NCBI RefSeq assembly: GCF_007004065.1
Contig: NZ_VFSV01000018.1
Location: 1-61,598 of the forward strand
Length of the DNA stretch: 61,598 nt
Reading direction: 5' to 3'
DNA from: Palleronia caenipelagi
Lineage (GTDB): Bacteria; Pseudomonadota; Alphaproteobacteria; Rhodobacterales; Rhodobacteraceae
Part shown: positions 1 to 7,505 of the stretch, in pieces
How the letters are laid out: every line of letters starts with the position of its first letter
Position numbering within the stretch: position 1 is the first letter of the stretch
Made by a program: the position numbers and the translations under genes
The notes under the pieces: generated by a model
Database searches by the model: none
What the model saw: the letters and a program-made list of their open reading frames with translations, nothing else
What the model was told of the DNA's origin: nothing

Positions 1-79
1 CGACACGCGCGACGTTCCGAAACGTTCAGTTCTGCACGAACACGATCAATGCAGGTACGGCGACGAGCGGGGCTCAGAA
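1..79 (-). CDS. IS3-family transposase OrfB, N-terminal fragment (partial at window edge)
   Basis: The -1 frame relative to OrfA continues past the OrfA stop and reads LLSPARRRTCIDRVRAELN, the usual start of the IS3 OrfB (integrase core) protein, until the window ends. The DDE catalytic domain would lie outside. It has no start codon of its own in view and is most likely made as an OrfAB fusion through the slippery heptamer at 80-86. Only about 26 residues are visible, so whether the full transposase is intact is unknown. Confidence 0.7.
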
Positions 80-352
80 GTTTCCCTTTGCGGCCTCCGC
101 CAGGATCAGCTTGTCCAGGGTCAGATCCGAAACAGCCTTGCGTAGCCGCTCATTCTCTTTCTGAAGACGCTTTAGTTCCTTCAATTGGTCCGTGCCCATT
201 CCACCGTACTTTTTCTTCCAGCGGTAGAACGTCTGTTCAGTCACGCCGATCTGGCGGATCGCATCCAGACGCGGCATCCCTTGCCCCGTCAGAACCTCAA
301 CCTGCCGTAACTTCGTAACAATCTCTTCCGGCTTTGGTCGCTTGTTTGCCAT
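74..352 (-). CDS. IS3-family transposase OrfA (helix-turn-helix subunit)
   Basis: This 92-residue protein has the HTH_Tnp_1 layout: a basic N-terminus (MANKRPKPEEIVTKLRQVEV), a helix-turn-helix around residues 27-48 (AIRQIGVTEQTFYRWKKKYG), then a leucine-zipper-like segment (ELKRLQKENERLRKAVSDL). In IS3 elements OrfA binds the terminal repeats and is fused to OrfB by -1 frameshifting to give active transposase. The frame, length and ending (AAKGNF) are all typical. The start is preceded by a good purine-rich site (CGGAGGAAACAC before ATG). Confidence 0.9.
   Translation of the reverse strand: MANKRPKPEEIVTKLRQVEVLTGQGMPRLDAIRQIGVTEQTFYRWKKKYGGMGTDQLKELKRLQKENERLRKAVSDLTLDKLILAEAAKGNF
80..86 (-). 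promoter_or_regulatory. Programmed -1 frameshift heptamer GGGAAAC between orfA and orfB
   Basis: On the minus strand the heptamer GGGAAAC lies in the exact 0-frame register required (G GGA AAC), two codons before the OrfA stop. Slipping to GGG AAA enters the frame that encodes the OrfB start. This is the classic X XXY YYZ slippery site that IS3 elements use to make the OrfAB transposase. Confidence 0.7.
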
Positions 353-383
353 GTGTTTCCTCCGTTTTCCTGAACATAGCGGA

Positions 384-400
384 GGACCACTTCAGTGGGG
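384..400. repeat. IS terminus-like motif, copy 1
   Basis: GGACCACTTCAGTGGGG. It contains the short inverted repeat CCACT-N2-AGTGG and matches the second copy at 511-527 in 14 of 17 positions. It lies 32 bases upstream of the orfA start, in the leader of the element. Confidence 0.45.
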
Positions 401-510
401 GAAGACCAGGATGAACGCTCCGCTTGACCAAGACGGATACTACCGCCCACCGGCTCCGGAAACCGTCGTCACGATGGACCGGAGGCCCGTCATGCACTCA
501 CAATCAAATT

Positions 511-527
511 GGACCACTCAAGTGGGG
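511..527. repeat. IS terminus-like motif, copy 2
   Basis: GGACCACTCAAGTGGGG, in the same orientation as the copy 127 bases away. Either copy could be the true element end. Because the core is itself symmetrical (CCACT-N2-AGTGG), the orientation cannot be settled by eye. Confidence 0.45.
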
Positions 528-581
528 CTGATCACGGTCATCTATTCAACTCCTTGAAAGCCGCGAACCGCCACGGAGTCA

Positions 582-812
582 TCACTTTGCTTTGCATCCT
601 GCTTGACCTTCCTTGCCTGCGTCCGCAGCAGCCCTGCGGGGTGTGTTTGCCTCCCTTTCAAGTCGGGCAATTCGGAGCCGGTCAGTCTTAACTTGTCTTT
701 GTCCCGCCTCTTCATCGACTATTTTCCTGACGATGCGGGTCGTCTTTTCCATCGGCGTTTCTGCTCTGGAGGCCTGCGCTTTAAAGACGGTTGTTTTTGT
801 TAGCTTTGCCAA
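582..812 (-). CDS. Small basic hypothetical protein, TTG start
   Basis: A 76-residue, strongly charged protein rich in Lys, Arg, Glu and Ala (for example TTRIVRKIVDEEAGQRQVKT), without Cys-rich motifs, signal peptide or membrane segment, and probably largely helical. The start codon is TTG, supported by AGGATGA about seven bases upstream on the minus strand. I recall similar short proteins from roseobacter genomes but cannot name a function. It follows the racemase gene on the same strand after about 50 bases, so it might share its transcript. The coding sense is plausible rather than proven. Confidence 0.55.
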   Translation of the reverse strand: MAKLTKTTVFKAQASRAETPMEKTTRIVRKIVDEEAGQRQVKTDRLRIARLEREANTPRRAAADAGKEGQAGCKAK

Positions 813-861
813 TTGTCATCATCCTGATTTATTTTGTCTGCGCCTGTCTGAACGACATCTT

Positions 862-1983
862 TTAAGCCAAGGCGAGCCCTTCGTCTTCGCTTTGAGTGGT
901 TTGCGCATGTGTCGCGCCCCGGTTATGGTGTGCCTTTTTTTCGATGTCAGGTGCGGCCATGGCGCGCATCAACGCGCTATAGGCCATCTGAAATCTCACC
1001 TCGGAGCCCACACGAGGCACCTCGCGGTTTGTTCCGATGACAAGATGATCGCTCGTCGCGCCGACCAAGCTATAGCCGGGGGGCATTGAAAGCCCGAAAA
1101 TGTCAGTATCCTGATGCCCTAGGGCGAGGATCAGGCGATTGCCGACTTTCTCTGTTGGGTTCAGGCCACGTCCCGAAAGGGCGGTATCGGCAGCGCAAAT
1201 TTGCGCGGAATCAGGCTTTGTATCCGTCTCGATAATCTCGGCGACCAGCGCAAAGGCATCCCTGTGCATCCCGACGATGTGAGCTCTTGAAAGGGGATCG
1301 ACCCCGAGCAGGATAGACTCCCCCAGCCTCAAATCATTGATACGCGATGGCTGCTGTCCCCTGAAGGCCAAGGTCAGGTTTGCGGAGTTGCCGCCAGATA
1401 CCGTCTGAAGGCACGTGCAGCAGAGGTTTTCGATTTCTTCTGCAAGGCTCGTCAGTATCGCCATCTTTGCGGCGTCGGGGGCAATCTTACCGAGGCATCC
1501 GAAGTTCGCCCCGATACCTGTCAGACTGACACCGGGCATGTCCAGCACCTGCTCTGCAATAGCGCTGAGGTCTTCGGGCAGAATGCCTTCACGCAGATCC
1601 CCCAATTCGATCATCAGGTTGATACCGTGAACCGTGCCTTGCCGGATGGCCGCAGCGGCCAAGGCCGTTATCACGACCATCTCGGTATTATAGCTCGCGT
1701 CGCAGACCCGGACGACCTGATCGGTTTGGCTCAGCAGCGGGGTGCGGATCAAAGTGATGTGGCGACTGACGCCCGCGTTGCGAAGCCTGATCACATTGCC
1801 GAGACGTGCATCGGCCAGACCGACAGCGCCTCCGTCCAGCATCGCCTGGGCGACCGCCGGAAGCCCGCAAACGGCCTTAGTGACGCCTGTGACGCCGATG
1901 CCCCGTGTTTTCAAGCGACCGACAAGGGTCTCTGTGTTCTGGCGGATCTTGCTCAGGTCGATCTCGACGCGCGGCGCGCTCAT
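862..1983 (-). CDS. Alanine/ornithine-racemase-like PLP enzyme (fold type III)
   Basis: This 373-residue protein begins as PLP-dependent racemases of the alanine-racemase N-terminal (TIM-barrel) type do: an N-terminal strand (PRVEIDLSKIRQNTETLV) followed by the PLP lysine K36 in GVTKAVCG. Further on are the Gly-rich phosphate-binding segments (TGIGANFGCLG, VSGGNSANL). It resembles the amino-acid racemase group that includes ornithine racemase more than cell-wall alanine racemase Alr. Its ATG overlaps the stop of the upstream DUF1611 gene (ATGA), so the two are translationally coupled and probably act in one pathway. The last ~25 residues are hydrophilic and look like a disordered tail. The substrate is unknown. 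Confidence 0.75.
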   Translation of the reverse strand: MSAPRVEIDLSKIRQNTETLVGRLKTRGIGVTGVTKAVCGLPAVAQAMLDGGAVGLADARLGNVIRLRNAGVSRHITLIRTPLLSQTDQVVRVCDASYNTEMVVITALAAAAIRQGTVHGINLMIELGDLREGILPEDLSAIAEQVLDMPGVSLTGIGANFGCLGKIAPDAAKMAILTSLAEEIENLCCTCLQTVSGGNSANLTLAFRGQQPSRINDLRLGESILLGVDPLSRAHIVGMHRDAFALVAEIIETDTKPDSAQICAADTALSGRGLNPTEKVGNRLILALGHQDTDIFGLSMPPGYSLVGATSDHLVIGTNREVPRVGSEVRFQMAYSALMRAMAAPDIEKKAHHNRGATHAQTTQSEDEGLALA

Positions 1984-3173
1984 CGTGCGGCCACGGGCGA
2001 TCCTTGCAGCAAACCGGGATAGGCGGTGGTAACCATGGCCAGCAACTCCGTGGCTGGTCGGGTCAGAGCATCGGTAACGGGCAGCCCGAGACTTTGCGAG
2101 TCTGCCGCGATCGTCTGAGCAACGCCGGCCTCGGACATCTCCTCATGATTGAGGGTGATGCCAATGACCTTTGTATTGGCAAACGCTTCGATGAGGGCAA
2201 TCTCGCTTGCAGGCGTCGGCATCGGCATATTCGGGAAATCGCAGCGATGCGCACGTTTGGGCGCGTGTTGGAGGATCACGGCATCCGGCTGGCTCCCTCG
2301 GAGGATAAAGGCAGATGTGCAAAACGCAGGATGACTGAGCGCACCCTGACCCTCGATCAAAATGACATCGGGGTGTTCGGCCTCCGAGGCGGCAACAATG
2401 GCGCCTTCAAGCTCACCACAGCAGAATTGTGGCGGGATGGCATCCATGGCCACACCGTACTTGGCCCCCTGCATCAGACCGGTCTGGCCTGTCCCCACGA
2501 GGATCGTCTTAATCCCTTCGGCGTTCAGGGCACGAGCCAGAATAGTCGCGGTGGTCCGCTTTCCAATCGCGCAGTCGGTCCCAAGAACGGCGATCCGGAG
2601 TGCGGCGACGCCTGCCACACTGCCATCGAACAGACGCATGTCTTTGCTGAGTTTGGGCTTGCGTATGTCGCGGATTGAGACGTCGCGAGCTGACGCAGCG
2701 CCAGCAATCTCCGGATCATCGCTCAGGTACTCATGCAAGCCACTGACGATGTTCATACCCAGTGCGATCGCCTGCAAAATCACACCGCGATCCGCCGGTG
2801 ACAACCTCCCCGTCGACGGTGCCATCCCGTAGATGAGCGTATCCGGGGTAACGGGTTCATGACCAACGGCAGCTTCCAGATCTTCAAAGATCGGTACACG
2901 GTTTGCCAAATTGTCGAGAACCATGCCGCTGTCCTCTCCGCCGTGATTGCTGTCGATGACGGACAGAATGCGGTAGGCCTGCGAATGACGCACAAGACCA
3001 TTGGCGGTTTTTCCGTCGATCTTGGCGAAGTTCCCGTCGCAATAGACAATCGCCGTGGGCGGAAGGCTGAGCGGAGCGATCGTTTTCGTGTGTTTATCGC
3101 CGACTGACGGTGGCGCCTGTGCCCCCCTGACGGACAAGAAAGCTGCGTTTGCCGCTTTTGGTTCGGTTTCCAT
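1980..3173 (-). CDS. DUF1611 / DgcN-like P-loop N-acyltransferase family protein
   Basis: A 397-residue DUF1611 protein. The N-terminal half is Rossmann-like (TAIVYCDGNFAKIDGKTANG near residues 40-59). The C-terminal half opens with a P-loop, GTDCAIGKRTTA at about 198-209, followed by GTGQTGLMQG and LIEGQGALSHPA, hallmarks of this family. Characterised members (DgcN) N-acetylate D-glutamate and work with the racemase DgcA. Here the coupled partner is a PLP racemase-like protein, so the substrate may be a D-amino acid, but this is inference. The start has a strong ribosome-binding site (AGGAGA). The first ~35 residues look like an extension relative to the usual family length. Confidence 0.75.
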   Translation of the reverse strand: METEPKAANAAFLSVRGAQAPPSVGDKHTKTIAPLSLPPTAIVYCDGNFAKIDGKTANGLVRHSQAYRILSVIDSNHGGEDSGMVLDNLANRVPIFEDLEAAVGHEPVTPDTLIYGMAPSTGRLSPADRGVILQAIALGMNIVSGLHEYLSDDPEIAGAASARDVSIRDIRKPKLSKDMRLFDGSVAGVAALRIAVLGTDCAIGKRTTATILARALNAEGIKTILVGTGQTGLMQGAKYGVAMDAIPPQFCCGELEGAIVAASEAEHPDVILIEGQGALSHPAFCTSAFILRGSQPDAVILQHAPKRAHRCDFPNMPMPTPASEIALIEAFANTKVIGITLNHEEMSEAGVAQTIAADSQSLGLPVTDALTRPATELLAMVTTAYPGLLQGSPVAAR

Positions 3174-3513
3174 GGTGTCTCCTATTCGAGGTCAGCAAAT
3201 GCAGCGACACACCCCGGCCCGGACGCGTGGACGGAGGGAAGAGCAATTCCGCCTGCGACTTGACCGAGTGCGAATACATCGACTGAGTCGCCAAACGTCT
3301 CGCAGCGGTATCCGGACCTGAAAGCTTTGATTTATTGAGAAGAGCGGCCGTTTGCAGGCAAAGAGCCCAAGCGGCAAACAGCTATAGCGGTACCGTTATA
3401 GAGGTGGCGCTGAAATTTCGAATTACAAGGCTGGCGCAAAAAAAAGCGACGTTCAAGACAACCGATCCCCTTCAAAGTTGCGTCGTACATCTCCTTAAAA
3501 TCGGGGGGTTACC
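3174..3513. other. Non-coding stretch upstream of the DUF1611 gene
   Basis: No convincing gene. It should contain the promoter of the DUF1611-racemase operon (minus strand) and carries the 20-base near-palindrome at 3382-3401. Beyond about 3480 the decayed IS200 transposase begins. Confidence 0.5.
3382..3401. promoter_or_regulatory. 20-base near-palindrome, possible operator or IS200-type subterminal hairpin
   Basis: CTATAGCGGTACCGTTATAG pairs with itself at all positions except one G-T pair. It lies 209 bases upstream of the DUF1611 start and about 110 bases upstream of the IS200 remnant, so it could be a dimeric-regulator operator or an imperfect palindrome of the IS200/IS605 end. Confidence 0.35.
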
Positions 3514-3705
3514 ATGCAGCGGATCAAGGGCCGCTCGTCGCGTCGCATCCAAATGGAGTTTCCGGAGGTGCGCAAACGGTACCGGGGCAGGCGATTTTGG
3601 GCCCGGGGATACTTCTCGACCACGTCCGGAAATGTCACAGACGATATCATACTTCAGTATCCGGATTTACACTCCAGACGCCACGCTACCAGCGCCAGCC
3701 GGTAG
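3514..3705 (+). pseudogene. IS200/IS605-family TnpA (Y1 transposase) C-terminal remnant
   Basis: The readable piece matches the C-terminal third of IS200-type Y1 transposases: MQRIKGRSSRRIQMEFPEVR, then KRYRGRRFWARGYFSTTSG, then NVTDDIILQYPDLH. Just upstream, in another frame, VVHLL looks like a residue of the HxH metal-binding segment, and a stop codon interrupts the path. The N-terminal half is missing. In intact elements this HUH enzyme cuts and joins single-stranded IS ends. This copy cannot be functional and marks an old insertion at the edge of the accessory patch. Confidence 0.75.
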
Positions 3706-3930
3706 TCGTTCACTGTGAAATTCGCTGTTTAATAATTTCTCCGTATTCAGATCTTCGAAGCGCTCAGCCCAAAAATTACGAGCCTTTGCCAGACCAAGTT
3801 GGCGGGATGTGCTCTCCCTGTCAGATGATCGGCGTAAGCAGGCCTAACTATGCCGCGAGCGCAGCCGAGATCTCTTCGACTGATGGCAGTACGCGCAACT
3901 GCCCGCATCCGCTGGTCGGAAAATGCCTCG

Positions 3931-4566
3931 TTACGGTGTGTCCTTCCAGCCTGTGTCGTGATGGGTTCCGTCGCAGAATGGCTTGTTCTTCGACTGGCCG
4001 CAGCGACACAGGATATATTCATTCTTGCTGGCGCCTTCTGCTCCCGGATCCGCGTCGATCTTGACGTGGTTGACCACGTAGGGGCCGTTCTCGACCACCG
4101 CGATCAACGTGTCGTTCTTCTCGATATGCTTCGGCGTGGCTTGGCCGAGACCCACGCGAAGCGCCCCCGAGGGACAAGCGGCAACCGCCTCGCAAATCCC
4201 CTCGATGGTGCCGTTTTCAGGCTGGATCCAGGGTTTACGATCGGGATCGAACACGATCCCCTGCATCCGCACGCATTCCGCGACATGGCCGCAGAGGGCA
4301 GGGGTGTAGGAGACGGTCACCACGTGACCTTCGACCTCGCCCACGTAGCTGATTGCACTGGTGCGCAGTTCGGTATCTGGGTTCTCGGACGAAAAGCCCG
4401 CATCTTTGTGTGAGCCATCACAGAAAGGCTTGTTCTTCGAAGCACCGCAGCGGCAAAGCGCAATGGAGGGTGTGTCGGGCGTGATGTTCTGGCCGTCCGC
4501 GTCCCGCAGGATCGGAACGTCCTTTACCATTAATGGGCCGTCTTTCGCCGGTTTGATCGTCGCCAT
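3931..4566 (-). CDS. Iron-sulfur protein: CDGSH - ferredoxin-like - CDGSH
   Basis: With the start at MATIKPAKDG (purine-rich GAGGGAGAGA upstream) the protein has 211 residues. Two CDGSH [2Fe-2S] motifs (C38, C40, C49, H53 and C187, C189, C198, H202) flank a divergent mono-cluster ferredoxin-like domain (C92, C98, C125, C131; CEAVAACPSGAL). CDGSH proteins of the mitoNEET type bind labile 2Fe-2S clusters in redox or cluster transfer. The second motif is CDGTH rather than CDGSH. There is no signal peptide, so it is cytosolic. It lies downstream of fumarase on the same strand, but a strong hairpin separates them. A longer frame upstream (27 more residues) lacks a good start. Confidence 0.85.
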   Translation of the reverse strand: MATIKPAKDGPLMVKDVPILRDADGQNITPDTPSIALCRCGASKNKPFCDGSHKDAGFSSENPDTELRTSAISYVGEVEGHVVTVSYTPALCGHVAECVRMQGIVFDPDRKPWIQPENGTIEGICEAVAACPSGALRVGLGQATPKHIEKNDTLIAVVENGPYVVNHVKIDADPGAEGASKNEYILCRCGQSKNKPFCDGTHHDTGWKDTP

Positions 4567-4614
4567 CTGTCTCTCCCTCGTCCTGACGTAGTCTCCATAA
4601 CTATAGGGCGACGT

Positions 4615-4638
4615 GCCCCCGGGGAAACACCCGGGGGC
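4615..4638 (-). terminator. Strong hairpin after fumarase gene
   Basis: GCCCCCGGG and CCCGGGGGC form a 9-bp perfect stem around a 6-base loop, 12 bases past the fumarase stop on the minus strand. No T-run follows, so it may be a pause or mRNA 3'-end stabiliser rather than a full intrinsic terminator. Confidence 0.5.
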
Positions 4639-4650
4639 TGTATGCACTGG

Positions 4651-6156
4651 TCAGGTCAACGCGGGCGCCCTGCGCCACTGGGCAGGGCCCGTCTTGTGGA
4701 TCGAGTTGCCCTCTGTGTCCACTGCGACCGTCACCGGCATGTCCTCGACCTTCAGCTCGTAGATGGCCTCCATGCCGAGATCCTCGAAGGCCACAGGCTT
4801 TGCCTCTTTGATCGCCTTGGACACCAGATAGGCGGCGCCACCCACGGCGATCAGATAGGCCGCCTTGTGCTTGGCAATGGCCTCGAGACCCGTCGGGCCG
4901 CGCTCAGCCTTACCGATCATCACCCGAAGGCCCGTCTCGCCAAGGATCCGGTCCGTGAATTTGTCCATCCGGGTTGCCGTAGTCGGGCCTGCCGGGCCGA
5001 TGGCCTCGTCGCCCACCGCATCGACCGGACCCACATAGTAGATCGCGCGATCCTTCAGGTCGACGGGCAGCTCTTCGCCCCGGTCGAGCATGTCGATCAT
5101 CCGCTTATGCGCCGCGTCCCGTCCCGTGTAGAGCGTGCCCGACAGGAGCAAAGTCTGACCCGGTTCCAGCGACGTGACGACCTCGTCATTCAGGTCGTCC
5201 AGGTTGATCTTCCGCGCATGGGCGCTGGCCTGATCGAGCAGGATCTCGGGCCAGAGCGACAGGTCGGGCGGCGTGAACTCAGCGGGGCCGGAGCCGTCGA
5301 GGGTGAAATGGATGTGCCGCGTCGCCGCGCAGTTGGGGATCAGCCCAACCGGCAAGGAGGCTGCGTGGGTCGGGAAGCTCTTGATCTTTACGTCCAGAAC
5401 CGTCGTGACGCCGCCCAGACCCTGCGCGCCGATGCCCAATGCGTTCACGCGCTCATAGATCTCCAGCCGCAGCTCTTCGACCTTGTTCGAGGGACCACGG
5501 CGCAACAAGTCGGCCATATCGATCCGTTCGTTCATGGCCTGCTTCGCCAGCGCCATCGCCTTATCCGCGTTGCCGCCGACACCAATCCCGAGAATGCCAG
5601 GCGGGCACCAGCCCGCGCCCAGCGTTTCCACCGTTTCCACGACCCAGTCCGCCACTGAGCCCGATGGATTTAGTGTGGTGAATTTGGCCTTGTTTTCGGA
5701 GCCACCGCCCTTGGCCGCGAGTTCCACATCGATTTTATCGCCCGCAACCATCTCGACCGTGAGCATACACGGCGTGTTGTCGCCGGAATTTTTCCGCTCG
5801 TTAAACGGGTCCACCACGATCGACGCACGCAGCGGGTTGGTGTCGCGCAGATAGCCCTGCCGCGTGCCCTCGTCGCAGATCTCCTGCAAGGACCGTTTGA
5901 AATCTGTCTTTGCCTCTACACCAACCTTTACGTGTATATTTGCGGCTCCGGTATCCTGACAGATCGGACGGCGGCCAATGGCGCTCATGCGGCTGTTGAC
6001 CAGAATCTGCGCCATCGCCTGTTTCGCGCCCGGGTTCTCCTCGCGCTCATAGGCGCTGGCCATGGCCTCGACGAAATCGGGCGGATGGAAATAGGAGATG
6101 TACTGAAAGGCTTCGGCAATGGAGGCGATCAGATCGTCTTCGCGGATTACGGTCAT
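4651..6156 (-). CDS. fumA: Fumarate hydratase, class I (iron-sulfur, FumA/FumB type)
   Basis: Oxygen-sensitive class I fumarase that interconverts fumarate and malate in the TCA cycle. With the start at MTVIREDDLI the protein has 501 residues, normal for single-chain FumA-type enzymes that join the alpha and beta parts. Cluster and active-site segments are visible: GRRPICQDTG (C66), GWCPPGILGIGVGG, NCAATRHIHF, and the beta-part stretch LSGTLYTGRDAAHKR. Another in-frame ATG lies four codons upstream; much longer starts are unlikely because that sequence is not conserved-looking. The gene stands alone, divergent from the YgiC-like gene. Confidence 0.92.
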   Translation of the reverse strand: MTVIREDDLIASIAEAFQYISYFHPPDFVEAMASAYEREENPGAKQAMAQILVNSRMSAIGRRPICQDTGAANIHVKVGVEAKTDFKRSLQEICDEGTRQGYLRDTNPLRASIVVDPFNERKNSGDNTPCMLTVEMVAGDKIDVELAAKGGGSENKAKFTTLNPSGSVADWVVETVETLGAGWCPPGILGIGVGGNADKAMALAKQAMNERIDMADLLRRGPSNKVEELRLEIYERVNALGIGAQGLGGVTTVLDVKIKSFPTHAASLPVGLIPNCAATRHIHFTLDGSGPAEFTPPDLSLWPEILLDQASAHARKINLDDLNDEVVTSLEPGQTLLLSGTLYTGRDAAHKRMIDMLDRGEELPVDLKDRAIYYVGPVDAVGDEAIGPAGPTTATRMDKFTDRILGETGLRVMIGKAERGPTGLEAIAKHKAAYLIAVGGAAYLVSKAIKEAKPVAFEDLGMEAIYELKVEDMPVTVAVDTEGNSIHKTGPAQWRRAPALT

Positions 6157-6346
6157 ATCAGGTCTCATCCTAGTCGGCGGATCGTGTCCGTCCTTTGGAA
6201 ACATCGTCACATTTGTGGCCGGCGACAACCGCCTGCGACCTTTCAGAGGCAATTTTATCGGTAACGGAGACGTTCGCGCGGAGGGCATTTCCCCCGGCGG
6301 CGAAATCGGGCAAGCTCCGTGACAGAGTGCGAAGACAGGAGAGCCC

Positions 6347-7504
6347 ATGCGGCGCGTGGATCTGGGCGCAAGGCCCGATTGGGAGAAAAAAGCGGAGGAG
6401 GCGGGGTTTGCGTTCCACCATATCGGCGGCGAGCTCTATTGGGACGAGAGCGCGGCCTATGCCTTTACGCTGGAGGAGATCGAGACCGGCCTTGAGGCTC
6501 CGGCGGAGGAGCTGCACGGCATGTGTGGCGAAGCCGCCGACTGGATCATCCGCTCCGAAGAGCTGATGCGCAAGCTCTGCATACCCGAGGCCCATTGGGA
6601 TCTGGTGGCCGAAAGCTGGCGTCAGGGGGAACCCGAGCTCTACGGGCGGATGGATTTCTCCTTTGATGGATCTGGCCCGGCCAAGCTCTTGGAATACAAT
6701 GCTGATACGCCGACGACTCTCTATGAGACCAGCGGCTTCCAGTGGCACTGGCTGGAGGACATGATCGCCGCCGATCGGCTACCTGAAGGGGCCGACCAGT
6801 TCAATGGTCTGCACGAAGCGCTGGTGGCGCGGATCGGCGAGATCTTTGAGCAGGGGACCGAGATCCACTTTGCCGCCTTCGAGGACGCAGTGGAGGATTA
6901 CGCCACCGTCGAGACGATTGGCTGGGCCGCGCGTGAAGCCGGGATGGGCGCGCATTTCACCGATATGCGTCAGATCGGGATCACGGAAACAGGACAGTTT
7001 GCCGACAGTGAGGACCGGGTGATCGGCACGCTGTTCAAGCTCTATCCGTGGGAAGATATGCTGCGCGACGATTTCGCCGAGGCCATCGCCAGCGCCCGCT
7101 GCCGGATCCTTGAGCCCGCCTGGAAGGCGGTGATTTCGAATAAGGGGATTTTGCCGGTCCTTTGGCAGCTCTTTCCGGGTCACCCAAACCTGTTGCCCGC
7201 TGTGTTCGCCGATCAGGATGCGTCCGATCTGGGCGACACGGTTGTGGAAAAACCAATCTTCTCCCGTGAGGGGGCCGGTGTTCGGATCCGGGGGGGCGTT
7301 TCGGAGGAATCCTCCGACACCACCTATGACGACCACCCGAAAATCCTGCAGGCCTACGCGCCGCTGCCGCGTTTCGGCGAGGATCACACCGTGTGCGGGG
7401 TCTGGCTCATCGGCACCGAGGCGCAGGGTCTGGGTTTGCGTGAGGACCGGTCTCGTATTACGCAGGACACCAGCCGTTTCCGCCCGCATTATATTGAGCC
7501 CTGA
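6347..7504 (+). CDS. Glutathionylspermidine-synthase-family ATP-grasp protein (YgiC/YjfC type)
   Basis: This 385-residue protein corresponds to the synthetase domain of glutathionylspermidine synthase without the amidase domain, as in E. coli YgiC and YjfC. Family motifs include FDGSGPAKLLEYNADTPT (about 106-123), VLWQLFPGHPNLLPA, VVEKPIFSREGAGV and a C-terminal CGVWLIG. The fold makes an amide bond with ATP, but the true substrates of YgiC-type proteins are not established. It is followed after one base by a DUF1190 (YgiB-like) lipoprotein gene, the same pairing as in enterobacteria, so the two form an operon. Confidence 0.87.
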   Translation: MRRVDLGARPDWEKKAEEAGFAFHHIGGELYWDESAAYAFTLEEIETGLEAPAEELHGMCGEAADWIIRSEELMRKLCIPEAHWDLVAESWRQGEPELYGRMDFSFDGSGPAKLLEYNADTPTTLYETSGFQWHWLEDMIAADRLPEGADQFNGLHEALVARIGEIFEQGTEIHFAAFEDAVEDYATVETIGWAAREAGMGAHFTDMRQIGITETGQFADSEDRVIGTLFKLYPWEDMLRDDFAEAIASARCRILEPAWKAVISNKGILPVLWQLFPGHPNLLPAVFADQDASDLGDTVVEKPIFSREGAGVRIRGGVSEESSDTTYDDHPKILQAYAPLPRFGEDHTVCGVWLIGTEAQGLGLREDRSRITQDTSRFRPHYIEP

Positions 7505-7505
7505 C

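Larger units (their letters stand above)
1..535 (-). mobile_element. IS3-family insertion sequence, right part only (cut by window start)
   Basis: A two-frame IS3-type transposase reads leftwards: orfA is complete and orfB runs off the window start in the -1 frame. The outer boundary is uncertain. Two candidate terminus-like motifs lie upstream of orfA, at 384-400 and 511-527, so the element ends near one of them; 535 is the outer estimate. No target duplication can be tested because the other end is missing. The DNA beyond it is clearly AT-richer than the rest of the window, in keeping with an accessory region. Confidence 0.7.

Noticed and set aside
411-422. ATGAACGCTCCG shared by both edges (also at 60793-60804), as evidence of one mobile unit
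   Set aside because: A 12-base match is expected many times by chance within 61 kb, and the two OrfA proteins differ.
1905-2678. Long plus-strand open frame opposite the DUF1611 gene
   Set aside because: It is the antisense shadow of a protein with a clear P-loop and family motifs.
3747-4022. 91-residue minus-strand frame near the IS200 remnant
   Set aside because: It overlaps the 3' end of the CDGSH gene and has no recognisable motif or start site.
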